Source: Nocardioides agri
GTDB lineage: Bacteria > Actinomycetota > Actinomycetes > Propionibacteriales > Nocardioidaceae
DNA length: 64,000 bases
Reading direction: 5' to 3'
Assembly: GCF_013778305.1 (NCBI RefSeq)
Contig: NZ_JACEIC010000002.1
Location: 2,567,669 to 2,631,668 of the forward strand
Positions 44,629 to 53,082 of this stretch are shown piece after piece (within the stretch, counting starts at the first letter, position 1; the number at the start of each line of letters is the position of its first letter). A model generated the notes under the pieces. That model worked only from the letters and a program-made list of their open reading frames with translations, did not search any database and had not been told where the DNA came from. Both the position numbers and the translations under genes were made by a program.

Positions 44629-45264
44629 ATGAGAATCGGAACATTGGGATCAGGACTGATGACGGCGGCGCTCGTGCCGCACTGGATCGCCGCGGGCCAC
44701 GAGGTCCTCGTCGGCGGACGGGACACGGCCCACGCGCAGGAGCTCGGGAAGCGTCTCGAGGTGGAGCACGGGTCGCTCGCGGACGCTGCCGACTTCGGCG
44801 AGGTCGTGCTGCTGGCCATCCGCAGCGAGGGACTCGCCGACTGCATGGAGCAGGCGGGGGCTGCGCGCGGGACGCTCTCGGGCAGCGTGATCATCGACTG
44901 CGGCAACGCCGTGCATCTCGGCGACTTCTCGCAGGTCAGGTGGGACGGTCGGTCCCTGGCCGAGCAGGCGGAGTTCCTCGCCCAGGGTGGGCGTGTCGTC
45001 AAGGCCTTCAACACCTGCCACTACGAGGTGTGGGCGGCCGCCCGGACGTACGGCGGCAGCCCGCTCCGGGTGCCGTACTGCGGCTCGGAGCCGGCCAAGG
45101 AGACGGTCCGCGAGCTGATCACGCAGGTGGGGACCGATCCGCTCGACGTCGGCGATCTCTCCCAGGCTCGACACCTCGAAGCGCTGGGGATCCTGATGAT
45201 CCGGGCGCTGGTCGGCGGAGCTCCGGCGCTGTCCGCCTTCAACCTCGTGACAGCCGACGCCTGA
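44629..45264 (+). CDS. NADP-binding oxidoreductase, F420:NADP reductase-like
   Basis: 211 residues. N-terminal Rossmann fold MRIGTLGSGLMTAALVPHWIAAGHEVLVGGRD, with Gly-rich GSGLM and an Arg after GG that favours NADP. VVLLAIRSEGL and VIIDCGNAV match the F420-dependent NADP reductase/ProC-like family. Could reduce F420 or a small substrate. Divergent from the HxlR regulator, so probably inducible by an electrophile (inference). Confidence 0.8.
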   Translation: MRIGTLGSGLMTAALVPHWIAAGHEVLVGGRDTAHAQELGKRLEVEHGSLADAADFGEVVLLAIRSEGLADCMEQAGAARGTLSGSVIIDCGNAVHLGDFSQVRWDGRSLAEQAEFLAQGGRVVKAFNTCHYEVWAAARTYGGSPLRVPYCGSEPAKETVRELITQVGTDPLDVGDLSQARHLEALGILMIRALVGGAPALSAFNLVTADA

Positions 45265-45812
45265 GGGACTACGTGGAGCGGACCGCGACCACGTCCGCGA
45301 TCGCCTCGAGGGCGTCGCGGGTGCGGCGCCGACGGCCAGGTCGGCGACGACGTACACCCAGGCCCCATCACGGCGGTCCGAGGAGATCGACGAGTCGGTC
45401 GACCGAGAGATCGCCCTTCGGGAGGAAGCCGCTCACCGGAGCAGCCACCTCAGGCAACTCACGTTCCTGGACGACGGAGTCACCCGCTACCTGGGCTCGT
45501 CGTACTCACCCGACGGAAAGTGGGTCACCGTGGGCAAGCGACCCTCGACGGGCGGACCTGAACTGAACACCGCAGACGTCGTCATCGTGCGAGTCAATGG
45601 AACGCGCGAGCGTCTGGTCACCGCTACAGAGCTGTACGACAGCTGCCCCGACTGGGGTCCGCCGGCTGACCGCAGCTCCTGAGAACGCACGGATCGCGGT
45701 GCGGGTTCAGGCGGTCAACGCAACACCTCGGCCAGTGCTTGTGATGGTGTCTTGAAGCCAAGGGTCTCTCCGGCAGTCTCGGAAGCTGTCACCGGCTCCT
45801 CGGGCGCCCGGG
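45265..45812. other. Gene-poor interval holding the TolB remnant
   Basis: Apart from the remnant (45449-45682) no gene is supported. The 45265-45448 part stays open in several frames but without recognisable motifs. Confidence 0.4.
45449..45682 (+). pseudogene. Remnant of a TolB-like beta-propeller (PD40) protein
   Basis: An open frame ending at 45682 reads LRQLTFLDDGVTRYLGSSYSP and then DGKWVTVGKRPSTGG, ...LYDSCPDWGPPAD. The TF..DG...Y...SPDGKW pattern and final DWGP are hallmarks of the C-terminal blades of TolB/WD40-like exported proteins. No start codon or upstream blades are present, so it is a 3' fragment of a deleted gene. Confidence 0.5.
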
Positions 45813-46277
45813 TCACGGGCGGAACGGGTCGGTGATCTCGCGCAGGTCCGCGAGGGCGTCGCGCAGCAGGACCGTACGTTGCTCGCCGAGGTGGGCACGC
45901 CACGCTGCCTCCGTCGCGCGTACGACGGGCAGGCTGATCTCGACCAGCTCCTGGCCGCGTGGCGTGATCGTCACCAGGCGGGCTCGCGCGTCTGTGGGGT
46001 CGGGGATGCGGCGGACGTAGCCGGAGCGTTCCAGATGGTCGACGATCGAGCCCACGGTCTGCTTCGGCAGCTGAGACGCCTGGGCGAGCTGGGCCAGGCG
46101 GGATCCCTCGGGAGCGATGCGCTGGAAGACCCTGGCCTGGTTGAGGGGCAGGTCGTGCCCGGCCTCCGCGAGGGCGTCGAGGACCGCCGTCTCCATGGCT
46201 CGGTAGGGGATGAAGAGCAGCAGGCCCAAGTTCAGGGGAGAAGCGTCGTCCGTGCTCACGCCGGCAGTCTTGCACAT
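45813..46277 (-). CDS. MarR-family transcriptional regulator
   Basis: 154 residues (148 if the GTG at 46259 is used). Winged HTH with SRLAQLAQASQLPKQTVGSIVDHLERSGYVRRIPDPTDARARLVTITPRG. A 19-bp palindrome overlaps the ATG at 46277, implying autorepression and control of the divergent MDMPI gene. No ribosome-binding site precedes either start, so the mRNA may be leaderless. Inducer unknown, probably a phenolic or thiol-reactive compound by analogy. Confidence 0.9.
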   Translation of the reverse strand: MCKTAGVSTDDASPLNLGLLLFIPYRAMETAVLDALAEAGHDLPLNQARVFQRIAPEGSRLAQLAQASQLPKQTVGSIVDHLERSGYVRRIPDPTDARARLVTITPRGQELVEISLPVVRATEAAWRAHLGEQRTVLLRDALADLREITDPFRP

Positions 46278-46295
46278 AGTCCGAAGTTCGGACTA
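46277..46295. promoter_or_regulatory. MarR operator palindrome
   Basis: TAGTCCGAA (46277-46285), G, TTCGGACTA (46287-46295): a perfect 9-bp inverted repeat between divergent genes. Confidence 0.8.
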
Positions 46296-46329
46296 ATGTG
46301 ATGAGTCCTGTGCGGGAGGCGAAGGAACC

Positions 46330-46959
46330 ATGGACGCGGAGTACTGGTCGGCGGTGAAGGACTTGCGGCTGGGGATCGCCGACCTGTTGGAGTCGCTGGC
46401 GCCCCAGGAGTGGGACGCTCCGTCACTCTGTGCCGGGTGGCGGGTTCGTGACGTGGCCGGCCACCTGGCCGTCGTCCCCGTGATCAGCGTGGGTCGCATG
46501 CTGTCGGTGGCGCCCCGAGCCGGGTTCAACCCCCAACGCATCAACACTCGCGTCGCGGTCCAGGAGGGCTCGCGCCGGCCTGAGGAGATCGTCGCCCTGA
46601 TCCGGGAGCGGGCGGACCTGCGCGCCACGTCGCGGTTGCTCGACGTCCGCAACTCCCTCTTCGACCTCGTGGTGCACGGCCAGGACATCGCCCGACCGCT
46701 CGGACGGGAGTTCGACGTGCCGCCCGACCTGACGCGGCGCGGCCTGGACCGGGTCTGGGAGATGGGGTGGCCGTTCCGCGCGCGACGACGGCTTGCGGGC
46801 CTTCGGCTCGTGGCGACTGACACCGACTGGGAGGTCGGCGACGGGGAGCAGGTTGCCGGGCCTGCGATGGCACTCATCCTGTTGCTGACCGGACGTGACG
46901 AGGTCGCGGCGCCGGACCTCGTCGGGCCGGGTGTCGGGCAGCTGCGGCGGGCGTCCTGA
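46330..46959 (+). CDS. Maleylpyruvate isomerase/MDMPI-family mycothiol-dependent protein
   Basis: 209 residues of the DinB/MDMPI four-helix fold: SLCAGWRVRDVAGHLAVVPVI, LFDLVVHGQDIARPLGREFDVP and a C-terminal GPAMALILLLTGR. The two His (GHL and VVHGQD) fit the metal site that activates mycothiol. Probably a mycothiol transferase for electrophile detoxification. ATG start with GGGAGGCGAAGGA upstream. Divergent from and probably regulated by the MarR protein. Confidence 0.85.
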   Translation: MDAEYWSAVKDLRLGIADLLESLAPQEWDAPSLCAGWRVRDVAGHLAVVPVISVGRMLSVAPRAGFNPQRINTRVAVQEGSRRPEEIVALIRERADLRATSRLLDVRNSLFDLVVHGQDIARPLGREFDVPPDLTRRGLDRVWEMGWPFRARRRLAGLRLVATDTDWEVGDGEQVAGPAMALILLLTGRDEVAAPDLVGPGVGQLRRAS

Positions 46960-47081
46960 GCGGAGCCCGCGCCCTCGCGCCTCAGCGCCTCAGTCAACGG
47001 CGCACCGCTATCGGCGTGCTCGGCGAGCTCTCGGTTGTCGCTCGCGGAGACCGCTGGCGGGCGAGTACTCGTCGGGGTTGC

Positions 47082-48359
47082 TCAGGATTGGAGTCGGGGG
47101 TCGAGGGCGAGGTCGATCAGGGCCTGGTCCAGCTCGGCGCCGATCGTGGGTTCGCCGTCGGGGATCAGGCGACTCTGGGAGACGATGACCGTGTGGCGCG
47201 GTCCGACGTAGACGAAGGTGCGGCTGACCGCCCGGGTGTTGCGCGGGCAGCAGTCGGCCCACTCGTCATCGTCCCGGACGTGGACGTAGACGATCGTGGG
47301 GTCGTCGGCGCCGTAGACGCGACGTTCGCTACAGCTCCGCGTCCAGGGGTCCTCCCCGCAGGTGGGAGCACCGCTCGCCGGGCGAACCACCACCCCGACG
47401 GTGAAGGGCGCGAGCTTCCCCGAGGCGGACGCGTAGCCCAGTTCTGGTAGCGGAATGACCTGTTGGTCGGCGTCTGCCCGCCAGGTCGGGAAGTGGTCGG
47501 CGACGACGGCCGCGACGGTCTGGTTTGACGGCACGTCGTACGCCGCGTCGGGCAGGGCGAGCCTCGGGTCGGCGGCCGCAGCGACCAGATCCGCGAGTGC
47601 GAACGGCATCGCCTCGACGTAGTCGCGGCCCTGGACGTCGATGTAACCGATCCGGCCGTCGTTGCGCTCGACGACCACCGTGACGTTGTAGTCGCCGCAG
47701 TTGTTGTAGTAGACGCCCGGCGCGGCGCTGTCGGCGTCCCAGGTCGTGCACAGGCTCTGGAACGAGGTGACGTGGACGGGTTCGCCGTTCGGCCCGCGGG
47801 TCTGCGTGGTGTGGCACGACTCGTCGCGGTCCGGGTCGGGGGTGGGGTGGAGGTATGCGCAGCCGTTGGCGAGCAGTCCTGCGGCTCTGCTGGCCTCCAT
47901 CACGCCGATCGCCCCGCCGGCGGAGTAGAGCGAGCCTTCGGCGGGAAGCTCGAAAGCACCCTGGCCCCACTCGGCGTGCCGCGGAGAGGGACGGAGGTGG
48001 TCGGCCACGATCTGGAACCACCCGTCGCGGACTGGGTCCAACGGATTGGGGACCACCCAGCCGTTTCCCTTGGTCGGAGTCATCGCCGTGTCCACCCAGG
48101 TCTGGGGTGACTGGGTCTTCGGAGGCGTCGGCGTGGGTGTGATCGGTGTGGGCGAGACCGGGGGAGCCGTGTCGGTGTCGCGGGTGACCGCGAGCATGCC
48201 GACGATGACTGCGACGACGGCTGCGGTCGCGGCGATTCCGGCCACGACGCCGTAGCGGCGACGCCGCTCCCGCTCGGCCTGGGCGATGGCTCGGTCGAGG
48301 TCGCCGTACGCCGGGACGTCGGCGACGATCTCGTCGAACGCCTCGCGCAGCCCGCTCAT
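47082..48359 (-). CDS. Single-pass membrane protein co-encoded with SigE-type sigma factor
   Basis: 425 residues: cytoplasmic MSGLREAFDEIVADVPAYGDLDRAIAQAERERRRR, membrane helix (about 37-60), a Pro/Thr linker (PPVSPTPITPTPTPPKT), then a large extracytoplasmic domain with about eight cysteines (disulfides likely). Its ATG overlaps the sigma stop (ATGA). Same architecture as 9875-10612 but a different extracytoplasmic domain. Possible anti-sigma or sensor; function not proven by motif. Confidence 0.7.
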   Translation of the reverse strand: MSGLREAFDEIVADVPAYGDLDRAIAQAERERRRRYGVVAGIAATAAVVAVIVGMLAVTRDTDTAPPVSPTPITPTPTPPKTQSPQTWVDTAMTPTKGNGWVVPNPLDPVRDGWFQIVADHLRPSPRHAEWGQGAFELPAEGSLYSAGGAIGVMEASRAAGLLANGCAYLHPTPDPDRDESCHTTQTRGPNGEPVHVTSFQSLCTTWDADSAAPGVYYNNCGDYNVTVVVERNDGRIGYIDVQGRDYVEAMPFALADLVAAAADPRLALPDAAYDVPSNQTVAAVVADHFPTWRADADQQVIPLPELGYASASGKLAPFTVGVVVRPASGAPTCGEDPWTRSCSERRVYGADDPTIVYVHVRDDDEWADCCPRNTRAVSRTFVYVGPRHTVIVSQSRLIPDGEPTIGAELDQALIDLALDPRLQS

Positions 48360-48862
48360 GTCTCTGCTCCTTCGAACGAGGTCACCACGTCGGGGGCCAG
48401 CTCCCGCAGCCGTTCGAGGGCGACCCTGGTCTGCGACTTGACCGTGTTCGGGCTGGTGCCGAGCGCGGCCGCGGCCTGTGCCTCGGTGAGGTCCTCGTAG
48501 AACCGCAGCACGAGCACAGCGCGCTGCTTGGGCGTCAGCCGGGCCAACGCGCCCTCGAGCGTGAGCCGATCGGTGACCGCGCCCACCTCGTCGTGGGTAG
48601 GCCCATCCGGCGGCGACGCCCACGGCAGTTCCGACAAGCGTCGCCGTCGCCAGCCGTCCACGAAGCGGCTGTACAGGATGCGCCGGACGTAAGCTTCGGG
48701 GTCGACGGCGCCGGACCTCTGCCAGCGCCGGACCAGGACGACGTAGGTCTCCTGCACCAGGTCCTCCGCCGCCTGGTGGTCGCCGGTCAACAGGTACGCC
48801 GCCCGCGAGAGGGCGGTACCGCGCGCCGAGACGAACTCTCTGAGCTCGACCTCCCGGTCCAT
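48356..48862 (-). CDS. ECF RNA polymerase sigma factor, SigE family
   Basis: 168 residues, the same length as the 10609-11115 sigma factor. Region 2: LREFVSARGTALSRAAYLLTGDHQAAEDLVQETYVVLVRRW; region 4: LTPKQRAVLVLRFYEDLTEAQAAAALGTSPNTVKSQTRVALERL. ATG at 48862 (MDREVELRE). The frame is open to 49051 but the extra part has no family match. Confidence 0.9.
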   Translation of the reverse strand: MDREVELREFVSARGTALSRAAYLLTGDHQAAEDLVQETYVVLVRRWQRSGAVDPEAYVRRILYSRFVDGWRRRRLSELPWASPPDGPTHDEVGAVTDRLTLEGALARLTPKQRAVLVLRFYEDLTEAQAAAALGTSPNTVKSQTRVALERLRELAPDVVTSFEGAET

Positions 48863-49173
48863 GGGCCCACTCTCCTCGCTCGAACCGCTCTCATCCCGGT
48901 AAACGCAGGAATGACCACCCACGGGTGGGGGACGATGAACGAAAGTGCGAACGTGCGTCGCATTCCGAGGTCGGGATGCGGCATCGAATTCTTGAGCCGC
49001 GGAACGTGGGGGGAGAGCGTCATTCCGGGCGCTATTCCCGTGGGCGGGCACCTCGTCGCGGACATTCCGTGCAAACTCACGGGATACTGACGTGAACCCT
49101 CGGTAGTGACGGGGCTGGTGGGGGCTCCTGGGTCGTGATCAGATCAGCCCCAGATGCCGTTCCTGCAGGTCAA
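48863..49173. other. 311-nt intergenic stretch before the pseudo-tRNA
   Basis: No supported gene. Contains a small CCACCC/GGGTGG hairpin near 48914 and probably the sigma-gene promoter on the minus strand. Confidence 0.4.
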
Positions 49174-49240
49174 GCCGTCAACGCTGAGCGAGTCACTCGT
49201 AATGACCGGGTCGTCGGTCCGATTCCGACAGACGGCTCCA
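49174..49240 (+). pseudogene. Degenerate tRNA-Thr (D-arm deletion)
   Basis: 67 nt aligning to the intact tRNA-Thr(CGT) at 38302 with about 85% identity and one 9-nt deletion that removes most of the D arm (GCT joined to GAGC). The anticodon loop CTCGTAA (CGT) and the CCA are kept. Acceptor arms GCCGTC/GACGGC still pair through a compensatory change, and the anticodon stem keeps four pairs (GTCA/TGAC). The T loop has lost its TTC (now TCC). Probably non-functional. Confidence 0.85.
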
Positions 49241-49286
49241 CCATGGCCCTGGCATTGCAGCGATGCGGGCCGGGGGCCATCGTCGT
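49241..49286 (+). repeat. Duplicated tRNA-Thr terminator
   Basis: Nearly the same sequence as 38378-38425 with two small deletions and a few substitutions; the GGGCC/GGCCC part of the hairpin is still formable. Shows that the duplication covered the tRNA and its terminator. Confidence 0.8.
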
Positions 49287-49444
49287 CACCGCCCGACCAG
49301 TCCGACTCCAGGAAGCTCACGAGCGCGGTCGGCGCCTGGAGTGGCCCTTCGCGATACGGCCAGGGACTGTTCGTGTCTGGGGCGGAAGGAATGAGCGCCC
49401 TGTGCGAGGTTCATCGATGTCGTCCGAGTGGTTAGGGGCACATC

Positions 49445-49792
49445 ATGCTGGTCACCGCAGCTGACGGTCAGGCCTGGTTCCGGTCCCAGCCTGGCACCGG
49501 GACCCTTCGTCTCGGTGGAGTCATCGGACACGGGTCCTACGACCTCATCCCCGCGATCGTCGTGGCGCTGCAGGGCGACACGTGCTGGAGAGAGCTGAAC
49601 CTCGACGAGGTCAGGCTGCTCTCGCCCCCCGGAGCCCAGCTGGTCGATGCCATCTGCCGGCTGGCACGCGAGCACGGAACGCCCCTACGGCTCACGTGTC
49701 GGCCGAGCACGCGCGTCCATGGCGTCCTGGAGGCCGCCCACCTGGCGCCGGTGCGCGGACCCGTGGAGGCGGCAGCCGGGCACGCCGGCTGA
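49445..49792 (+). CDS. STAS-domain protein, divergent
   Basis: 115 residues: LRLGGVIGHGSYDLIPAIVVALQ, CWRELNLDEVRLLSPPGAQLVDAICRLAREHGTPLRLTCRPSTRVHGVLEAAHL follows the beta-alpha order of anti-anti-sigma STAS domains. The phosphorylatable Ser/Thr-Gly loop (DSTG in BldG) is changed to SPPG, so it may not be kinase-regulated in the usual way. A MEDS/ABC or sensor partner is not nearby. Confidence 0.65.
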   Translation: MLVTAADGQAWFRSQPGTGTLRLGGVIGHGSYDLIPAIVVALQGDTCWRELNLDEVRLLSPPGAQLVDAICRLAREHGTPLRLTCRPSTRVHGVLEAAHLAPVRGPVEAAAGHAG

Positions 49793-49799
49793 CCTTGCG

Positions 49800-50744
49800 T
49801 CACCGTCGCAGCGTCTGAGCGGGCAGCTCCCCGAACTCGGCGCGGTACTGCGCCGCGAAGCGGCCGAGGTTCGAGAAGCCCCACTGACTGGCGACCGCCG
49901 TGACCGTCGTCATCTCCGGACTGCCGGCCACCAGCCCGCCGCGGACGTGCCGGAGGCGCACTTTGCGCAGGTACATCGTCGGCGTCAGGTCGAGGTGCCG
50001 TCGGAACGCCAGTTGCACCGCTCGGATCGTCACGCCGGACGCGTCTGCGATGTCCCTGAGGGAGATGTCGTGGATCGCGTGCGCCTCGATGAACTCGGTC
50101 GATCGATGAAGCGTGCGCGTGTCTGCGGCCGCACGGTCCGCTGCCGTCGGCTCGGTGAGCGCGGTGGTCGGGAACGTCGCCAAGGTGGCCGCCGCCAGGA
50201 GGCGAGCGACCGCCTGTGCGTAGAAGGGGCGGGTGGCCCCGGCGTCAGCGCATGCCCTGCTGCCGGCCAGGGCGAAGCGGTAGGTGCGACGCCACATGGC
50301 GGTCGCCTGCGCTGAGACCGGCTCATGGTCGAGGAGGCGGATCGGCCCGTGGGATCCCGGTGCCGGTTCCGCGACCTGACCCAAGAGCGCTGGGTCCAGG
50401 ACCGCGATCTCTCCCTGGTAGTCGTGCAACGACGCGATGAACCCGGCGTCGGGGTCCGCGGTCACGTAGACGTCACCGCGGCAGTAGCGCCGCTGAGCGG
50501 CTCCCCGGCCGTAGCTGGCGTGTCCATCCACGACCCGTGCCACGACGAGCGCTCCCAACGGGTCTGCCTCGAGGTCGAGGTCCATCTGGAACGTGGTCCG
50601 GTCCAGCCGGACCCTGCCGATCCGGTCCTGCTCGAGGCGCAGCAGGTGTCGGCTCCCGGAGGCGCGGAGCCGCATCGCCGAGTACTTGTCGCGCAGCAGG
50701 TCCTCGGAGGCGCCGATCTCCGTGCTCTCGAACACCTGCGTCAT
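49800..50744 (-). CDS. AraC-family transcriptional regulator
   Basis: 314 residues with an N-terminal ligand/cupin-like domain (FQMDLDLEADPLGALVVARVVDG...) and C-terminal double HTH (SLRDIADASGVTIRAVQLAFRRHLDLTPTMYLRKVRLRHVRGGL ... WGFSNLGRFAAQYRAEFGELPAQTLRR). ATG at 50744, with GGGAGG 9 nt upstream. Divergent from the secreted phosphoesterase (210-bp spacer), a plausible target. Confidence 0.9.
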   Translation of the reverse strand: MTQVFESTEIGASEDLLRDKYSAMRLRASGSRHLLRLEQDRIGRVRLDRTTFQMDLDLEADPLGALVVARVVDGHASYGRGAAQRRYCRGDVYVTADPDAGFIASLHDYQGEIAVLDPALLGQVAEPAPGSHGPIRLLDHEPVSAQATAMWRRTYRFALAGSRACADAGATRPFYAQAVARLLAAATLATFPTTALTEPTAADRAAADTRTLHRSTEFIEAHAIHDISLRDIADASGVTIRAVQLAFRRHLDLTPTMYLRKVRLRHVRGGLVAGSPEMTTVTAVASQWGFSNLGRFAAQYRAEFGELPAQTLRR

Positions 50745-50953
50745 ACGGCCACCTCCCTCGAGACAGACGGCTCCTGTCGACGCTACGCCGAGCGTCGCTG
50801 CACGCCATGACCCGAATGGTGGATTGTGCGAGCACAGACGCACCAGGCCCGGCGTCGGTGGCTGGCGGAGCAGACAGCCGAGAATCCCTTCGGGGGGTTC
50901 TCGCGGAACGGGCCCGGGAGTACGGTGCCGAGAACTGCATCTCGGAGGTCGCC

Positions 50954-52660
50954 ATGACTCGTTCGGCATTGATGTTCGTTGCGGTGCTCGCCCTCGGCGG
51001 CAGCCTGGCTGTGCCGGCCGCCGCGACACCCCACAAGGCGCACCCGCACAAGGGGACGAAGATCGACCACATCGTGGTGATCTACGAGGAGAACCACAGC
51101 TTCGACAACGTGTTCGGGGGCTGGGAACGCGTCCGAGGCCTGGCCGACGCGCCGCCCGAGCCGCAGATCGCCCCCGACGGGACGGTGCTGCCCTGCCTGC
51201 CGCAGAACGACGTCAACCTGACGTCGCCACCGCTCCCGGTCACCTGCACCGGCACCGTCGGCTCGCTGGCGATCAGGTCCGCGTTCGAGAACGAGCCGTT
51301 CCGGATCGACGACTACATCCAGCCCCAGGACACGACCTGCCCCGTCCCCGGCGCTCCCTTCCAGCCCAACGGCGTGCCCGACGGCAGTGGCCTGCCAGGT
51401 GGCTGCACCCGGGACCTGGTGCACCGGTTCTACAACGAGCAGTACCAGATCCACGGCGGCCGTCAGGACCGCTACGTCGCCGGCAGCGACGCCGTCGGGC
51501 TCACGATGGGCACCTACGACACCACCGAGCTGCCGATCTACCGGTACCTGCACTCAGCCGGTGCGCCGCACTATGCGATCGCCGACAACTTCTTCCAGGC
51601 CGCCTTCGGCGGGTCGTTCCTCAACCACCAGTGGCTGATCGCCGCGCGCACCCCGACCTGGCCGGGTGCGGTCGCCGACTACGGCGCCAACGACCTGCAC
51701 TCGATCGTCGGCCCCGACGGCTTCCCCGCGGGGACCCTGCTCCACCCGGCGACGCCAGGGACGAAGGACGCCGCGCTGACCCAGGCCGCCGCGTCGGACG
51801 GGTCGTGCAAGGTGCCGGCGGCCGGGCCCACTCCGCCGGCCGGGACCGTGTGCGGCGACTACGCGGTCAACACCGTCCAGCCCCCGTACCAGCCGTACGC
51901 ACCGGGCACGGCCGTCACCCGACGACTGCCGGCGCAGACCGCCCCCACCATCGGTGACCGGCTCTCCGGCGCCGGTGTGGACTGGGCGTGGTACTCCGGC
52001 GGCTGGTCCAACGCCAACGGCGACGTCGGCGCCCCGGGCTGGACCAACGGAAGCACCCCCGGCACCTGCACCGACCCGAACACGATCGCCGGAGCGGTCT
52101 ACCCGAACTGCGCGGACAAGCTCTTCCAGTTCCACCACCAGCCGTTCAACTACTACGCCACCTACGCGCCCGGCACCGCGGCGCGCGCCGCCCACCTGCG
52201 CGACGAGGAGGAGTTCATCGCCGCGGCGAAGAGCGGCGATCTGAAGCCGGTCAGCTTCGTCAAGCCGGTCGGTGCCGAGAACGAGCACCCCGGCTACGCG
52301 AGCGAGCACTCCGGGAGCAGCCACCTCGTCGAGCTGCTGGAGGCGATCGAGAACGGCCCGGATGCCGACAGCACGTTGGTCATCGTGACCTACGACGAGT
52401 TCGGTGGGCAGTGGGACCACGTGGCGCCGCCGCACGGCGTGGCCGGCATCACCGACCAGTGGGGACCAGGCACCCGGATCCCGGCGCTGCTGGTGTCGCC
52501 GGTGCTCAAGCACCGGTTCGCGGTCGACCGGACCGAGCACGACACGACCTCGATCCTGGCCACCATCGAGCGTCGGTTCCGGCTCCGGCCGCTCACCACC
52601 CGCGATGCGGCGGTCGCTGACCTGTTCCGAGCACCGGTCTTCCCGGGGAACCGTCCCTAG
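50954..52660 (+). CDS. Secreted phosphoesterase (phospholipase C / AcpA acid-phosphatase family)
   Basis: 568 residues. Signal peptide MTRSALMFVAVLALGGSLAVPAAA; the family signature DHIVVIYEENHSFDNVFGG (about 38-56) includes the metal-binding Glu-Asn; YDEFGGQWDHVAPP supplies further metal ligands. Enzymes of this family hydrolyse phospholipids or release phosphate from esters outside the cell. GGAGG 6 nt upstream of the ATG. Cysteines in CLP, CTG and CPVPG loops suggest disulfides. Confidence 0.9.
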   Translation: MTRSALMFVAVLALGGSLAVPAAATPHKAHPHKGTKIDHIVVIYEENHSFDNVFGGWERVRGLADAPPEPQIAPDGTVLPCLPQNDVNLTSPPLPVTCTGTVGSLAIRSAFENEPFRIDDYIQPQDTTCPVPGAPFQPNGVPDGSGLPGGCTRDLVHRFYNEQYQIHGGRQDRYVAGSDAVGLTMGTYDTTELPIYRYLHSAGAPHYAIADNFFQAAFGGSFLNHQWLIAARTPTWPGAVADYGANDLHSIVGPDGFPAGTLLHPATPGTKDAALTQAAASDGSCKVPAAGPTPPAGTVCGDYAVNTVQPPYQPYAPGTAVTRRLPAQTAPTIGDRLSGAGVDWAWYSGGWSNANGDVGAPGWTNGSTPGTCTDPNTIAGAVYPNCADKLFQFHHQPFNYYATYAPGTAARAAHLRDEEEFIAAAKSGDLKPVSFVKPVGAENEHPGYASEHSGSSHLVELLEAIENGPDADSTLVIVTYDEFGGQWDHVAPPHGVAGITDQWGPGTRIPALLVSPVLKHRFAVDRTEHDTTSILATIERRFRLRPLTTRDAAVADLFRAPVFPGNRP

Positions 52661-52826
52661 AGCGTCCCTCCGGTGACTGTTCCAGCTTCCACAACGGCAG
52701 AAGGAACCAGTGGCGGTTCGCGCAGCCGATCTTCGCGTGCTCGACGGGGCCGTCGGTGCTCTCGAGGACATCGCGCCACAGCACCTCGGCCAGGACGCCG
52801 CACTCCGGACAAAGTGTCGTGTCCAT
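52593..52826 (-). CDS. Small zinc-ribbon-like protein (77 aa)
   Basis: MDTTLCPECGVLAEVLWRDVL, STDGPVEHAKIGCANRHWFLLPL: a CPEC pair and a later C...H pair fit a single zinc site, and the STDGPVEH...C..HWF block recurs in other actinobacterial proteins from memory. The last ~22 residues are antisense to the phosphoesterase 3' end (68-bp overlap). GAGGAG upstream of the ATG. Confidence 0.65.
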   Translation of the reverse strand: MDTTLCPECGVLAEVLWRDVLESTDGPVEHAKIGCANRHWFLLPLWKLEQSPEGRSRDGSPGRPVLGTGQRPPHRGW

Positions 52827-53082
52827 GGACGCTCCTCACTGGCAGGTATGTGGTTGAGGAAGGGCGCCGGCGGCCGCAGATACGCGACCGGCCGCAGGCA
52901 CGCCGGTCCATGCGACGACGCCTGGACGCGAAAGCGAATGCTCTGGGGTCCGAGTGGTCACCTGAGTTGGGGACTCATCGCGCCGTTGCCGGCGGAGGCT
53001 TCCCTCCCTCGTCGACGATGTCGACGACGTCGACAACGGCGGAACCAGAGGGCCCAGGGGCGTGGCTGGGGGAGGTGCACGG

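Larger units (their letters stand above)
38302..49286. other. Candidate genomic island between tRNA-Thr and its degenerate copy
   Basis: The segment is bracketed by an intact tRNA-Thr plus terminator (38302-38425) and a degenerate copy of both (49174-49286), in direct orientation. Inside are unusually long gene-poor stretches, a TolB-like remnant, repeats, and small regulator/enzyme modules (MarR, HxlR, ECF sigma), unlike the compact operons on either side. tRNA 3' ends are classic integration sites. No integrase, excisionase or transposase gene was recognised, so the island may be old and decayed, or the copies may come from a plain tRNA duplication. Confidence 0.45.

Noticed and set aside
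38302..49286. Integrase or transposase within the candidate island
   Set aside because: None of the frames I read shows tyrosine-recombinase, serine-recombinase or DDE motifs, so I do not claim a functional mobile element.
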